Part shown: one piece after another, positions 61,134 through 64,000 of the stretch | Layout: every line of letters starts with the position of its first letter | How positions within the stretch are numbered: the stretch's first letter is position 1 | Translations under genes and position numbers: made by a program | NCBI GenBank assembly: GCA_037576195.1 | Contig: CM075101.1 | Location: 22,630,001 to 22,694,000, forward strand | DNA: 64,000 bases | Reading direction: 5' to 3' | From: Phytoseiulus persimilis | Lineage: Eukaryota; Arthropoda; Arachnida; Mesostigmata; Phytoseiidae | Notes under the pieces: generated by a model | What the model was told of the DNA's origin: nothing | What the model saw: only the letters and a program-made list of their open reading frames with translations | The model's database searches: none

Positions 61134-61440
61134 GTCCTCCATTGAGCTCTTTGCTGCACAGCGCACATCACCTCCAGTTGGCTCATTGTAGGAAGTCTCG
61201 TTCCGTTCTACTATGTATCTTGATATTAAATTCACGAAGACTCCGAACGAATTCGCGGACTCCTCCTTGCTCCTTCGACTCGGGCTCTACGGGTGTGGGG
61301 ACAGAGCCAGTGTCTCGCCCTCACTTAGAAGGACGTGTTCGGTTCAATTCTTCGCCCCGATCGAAGCTTTGGAAACTTCTGAAACTTGCGACAAACACAC
61401 AGAGCTGAGCTGTGGGAGGACTCTCGCGGTCACATGATGA

Positions 61441-61881
61441 ATGAACTCTACTTTGGAGCTCCAGTCGCTTGAATCATTGAAGCAGAGACTGCGTTCGGAA
61501 AATGCCGTTCTGCCCATCTACACCCATCTGAGTTCACTTATCGAAAACAGCTGCAGCCACGGATACTTATCTGAGTTCGTGGTGTTGTTGACGCCGTCGT
61601 CATTAGGGCTGCGGGGGGCCTTTCCAATGGGTATGTATCAGGAGTACGTGCCCAATCTTAAATCAAACATCCCCTCGGTGTTCACGACCGATGTTGAGTT
61701 CTCGTTAAATCGCGATCATCAAAGGAGTCACAAGCCCGCGAGCAAATCAGTGAGCCCCATGCAAGCTTGCATCGGCTCAAGCGACAGGCGAGCTGGCAGC
61801 AAGACGAGCCGAACATGCGTCTCGCGATCAGACTCCCCACACTTCTACCACATGTTTCCATCGCAAAGTGGCGAGCACTGA
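61441..61881 (+). other. 146-codon open frame, coding status unknown
   Basis: The ATG follows two stops in the same frame. The first part (LQSLESLKQRLRSENAVLP) could form a short helix and the middle is hydrophobic. No domain is known and the codon pattern is not decisive. Listed only because it is among the more protein-like frames in the right third of the window. Confidence 0.12.
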
Positions 61882-64000
61882 GGAAAAATTTCTCGTAGTA
61901 TTCGAGCCGCAGTTTGGGGAACGAAGCTCAGTTCGAGGAGAATCAGGATTTCGCGCGAAAAGCAGCGTTCGGGATCGACAAACTTATGTGATGAGAATTA
62001 CCGTCGCCTCGGGAACGTTCCGCAAAGTTTCGCGGTGTTCCCGTCGACTAGAGCTCCTTCCGCATCCTGATTCTTGTCGCACTACTCCTGACGCAGTTTC
62101 TCCTTCCGTCTCGACAGGGCGAAGACGTGGAAATGCTTCTCGCTCATCCTATGAGTCCGACTGCAATCATGAGGTACGCAAACAACGACCGAACGCCTCA
62201 TCCAGCTTCCTAAATTCCAGCTCCACACACCCCAACGGAACAGTGGGTTTAACAGCACTTGTTGTGGTGGCGTGCGGCGCAGCCCGCACTCCTGCGCAGT
62301 ACAAGCACTGTTGAGGAACAGACATGAGGTTGAAAGTTTGAGGTCGGTAATGAATTTTTTTTTTCGTAATTTCGGAAATGAAGGGACAGAAAATGCGGGA
62401 AATTCAATTTGCATGCCAAAAGGAATTGGTGGTTGGGGCTTTGTCCGATGATGGGATCGCGGTGAGCCGCCGTGGTCTGACGATGACGAGCCGCCGTGTG
62501 AGTTTGCGATGGAGGTGGCAGCGTTGGTGGTGTGGGTTCGAGCGGAGGGTTTGCAGCGCGAAAATAAGAAGAATATTCATGAACAACAGGGCCGGCACCA
62601 GTTCGGAGACGGCTCCCACCGCGGAGCGGACTGCCACTTCTACCTACGCCAGAGGGCTTTCAAGCGACTCTAAACTCTCCTGGCCGCTGTGACCGAGCAC
62701 CGAGCGGACCTTGATTAACTAAACGCCTAGCCATGCAACTTCTCTCGGCTTCGCTTCTCCACGATGTCACAATGTAACGGCAGTGACAACGACACGTTGA
62801 CGGAGACTCGTAATTGCGCCTCGTCCGCCAACGGGTGGCTGGTTTTGATGATGCTGCTCGATTCAGGTCGTCATTAACATCGTTCTAGTAATTTCCAACT
62901 TCGAACTTTTCCCCGAATTCCAAGCGAGAATTCGTCAAATTGAACCTCGGGAGCTTCTTCCTGTACGTTATTGTTACGCATTGCAGGACTGGCCGAGAAG
63001 CTTACTGCGTCTCGGTCCTGTTCAACGCTGCCAAAAGTGCCTTTGCTCCACTCGATCATTTTTGATCCCGATCCGGAAACGAGCATCGCACGTTCCAGGA
63101 TCGTTCGCATCCCATTCGATGCGTCTCGTCGACGAATTGACTGAGCAGTGACTATCGATTGCTGGGGACGAGTTCGAACATTCACTCACGTCAGACCTAC
63201 GAGGGAAATTTTCGGAAAACTGTCCAGCAAAATGAATTTATCCAACGGCTTTCCTACTGAGCATCACCAACGAGGCCCATTCGCCTGCGGACCCCTGCTT
63301 TCGCGTCCCAGTCGGCGAACCTCCAGCGTAAAACGAAAGAAGAACGACTTCCGTGACAGTTCGCACCGAATGGCGAGGGGTTTCAGTTCCACGGCTTTCC
63401 GAGCGACCAGCAGAGACAGTCGACCTCAGCCTTGATGTGGTTTGAAAATCCACGGCGATTCGTCGGTGAGACTCCTGTAACCATCGATTCCCGAACCGCG
63501 CATGGACAGTCTGAATTTCAGAAGTGCTCGCGTGTGCGGAGTCATTTTTGCGTCGTTGTCTGTGGCTTTCTTGACACCTAGCTTGGCGTAGAGGATGCCT
63601 CCTGCAGTGGATGTAGTCCCTCATTTACGGTCAAGTAGTCATACTGTTAACGTAGACCAGTGAAAGTTGCGAGTCCCGGGACACCCTCTTCTTCTCGAGG
63701 GTTTCTCCGAGAGAATATTTGCTCATCCACGACAAACCCCGATCGAGGAGTCGAGCTCTTCACAGGTGGGCCGACCGATGCGAAAAAATCAGCCGCTGTT
63801 TATATCGTTAGCAGGAACGGGCTGGTGAATTATTGAGGACGGAAACAGAAATTAGCCACTGAGTGGGAGCGGTTGGCTCAATTGAGATAGGAGCTTTACA
63901 AGAGAAACAGGATCGCACGAAAACGCAGAGCAGTGGTTGGAATAGCTCGGGGCTGGCGGGTAGAGTAGACGCAACAAGCTACCTTCGTCTCATACCTCCG
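61882..64000. other. no recognisable gene
   Basis: Short overlapping frames on both strands and no repeats of note. A T8-9 run lies near 62350. A tRNA-like D arm near 63868 does not continue into a tRNA. Confidence 0.4.

Larger units (their letters stand above)
57062..61440. other. no recognisable gene
   Basis: Contains the forkhead palindrome at 57401, a (GT)n-rich run at 57691-57713, (AATC)4 at 59073-59088 and an ATCC/ATCA-rich run at 61049-61133. The minus-strand frame at 59571-60092 (173 residues) has no known motif. Confidence 0.4.

Noticed and set aside
63863..63930. tRNA-like start with TGGCTC and a GCTC/GAGC D stem
   Set aside because: The sequence after the D arm forms no anticodon stem and has no TTCRA T loop.

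Overview
The window looks like nuclear DNA of an invertebrate animal, most probably an arthropod. The only gene I can identify firmly is a transmembrane class-1 semaphorin, read left to right between 2928 and 6605, and class 1 is the invertebrate membrane-bound group. It has short GT-AG introns of about 110 to 620 bp. GC is near 50 percent and CpG is plainly not depleted. That would suit a compact chelicerate genome such as a mesostigmatid (predatory) mite better than a typical insect, but the taxon is my inference and not a match I could run.

Layout. 1-2927 is upstream sequence or a first intron; a phase-compatible splice donor lies at 93/94 and the signal-peptide exon was not found. 2928-6605 holds eight semaphorin exons: the sema propeller over four exons, the PSI module, a variable linker, one membrane helix and a short cytoplasmic tail with two possible ends. 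From 6606 to 64000 (57 kb) I recognise no conserved protein domain on either strand. This stretch may be intergenic or the intron of a larger gene. A few open frames and possible first exons are listed there at low confidence.

The main structure in the desert is non-autonomous mobile DNA. Two related, nearly completely palindromic (foldback) elements of about 1.06 and 1.09 kb lie 390 bp apart at 28448-29507 and 29897-30989. A degenerate relative sits at about 31136, and a third foldback of another family lies at about 49854-50884. Smaller inverted-repeat elements are a pogo/Tigger-like one at 29633-29725, a hAT-like one at 46731-46933 with an internal minisatellite, and a possible element with GCGTACGCAG ends at 47035-47572. 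The rest is simple repeats, short minisatellites and hairpins. I found no rRNA, convincing tRNA, CRISPR or other prokaryotic feature.

The semaphorin is the only gene whose role can be stated: a cell-surface axon-guidance ligand or receptor of the plexin system. No second gene could be tied to it, and I did not find a clearly new biological system. The foldback families are the most distinctive unexplained feature.
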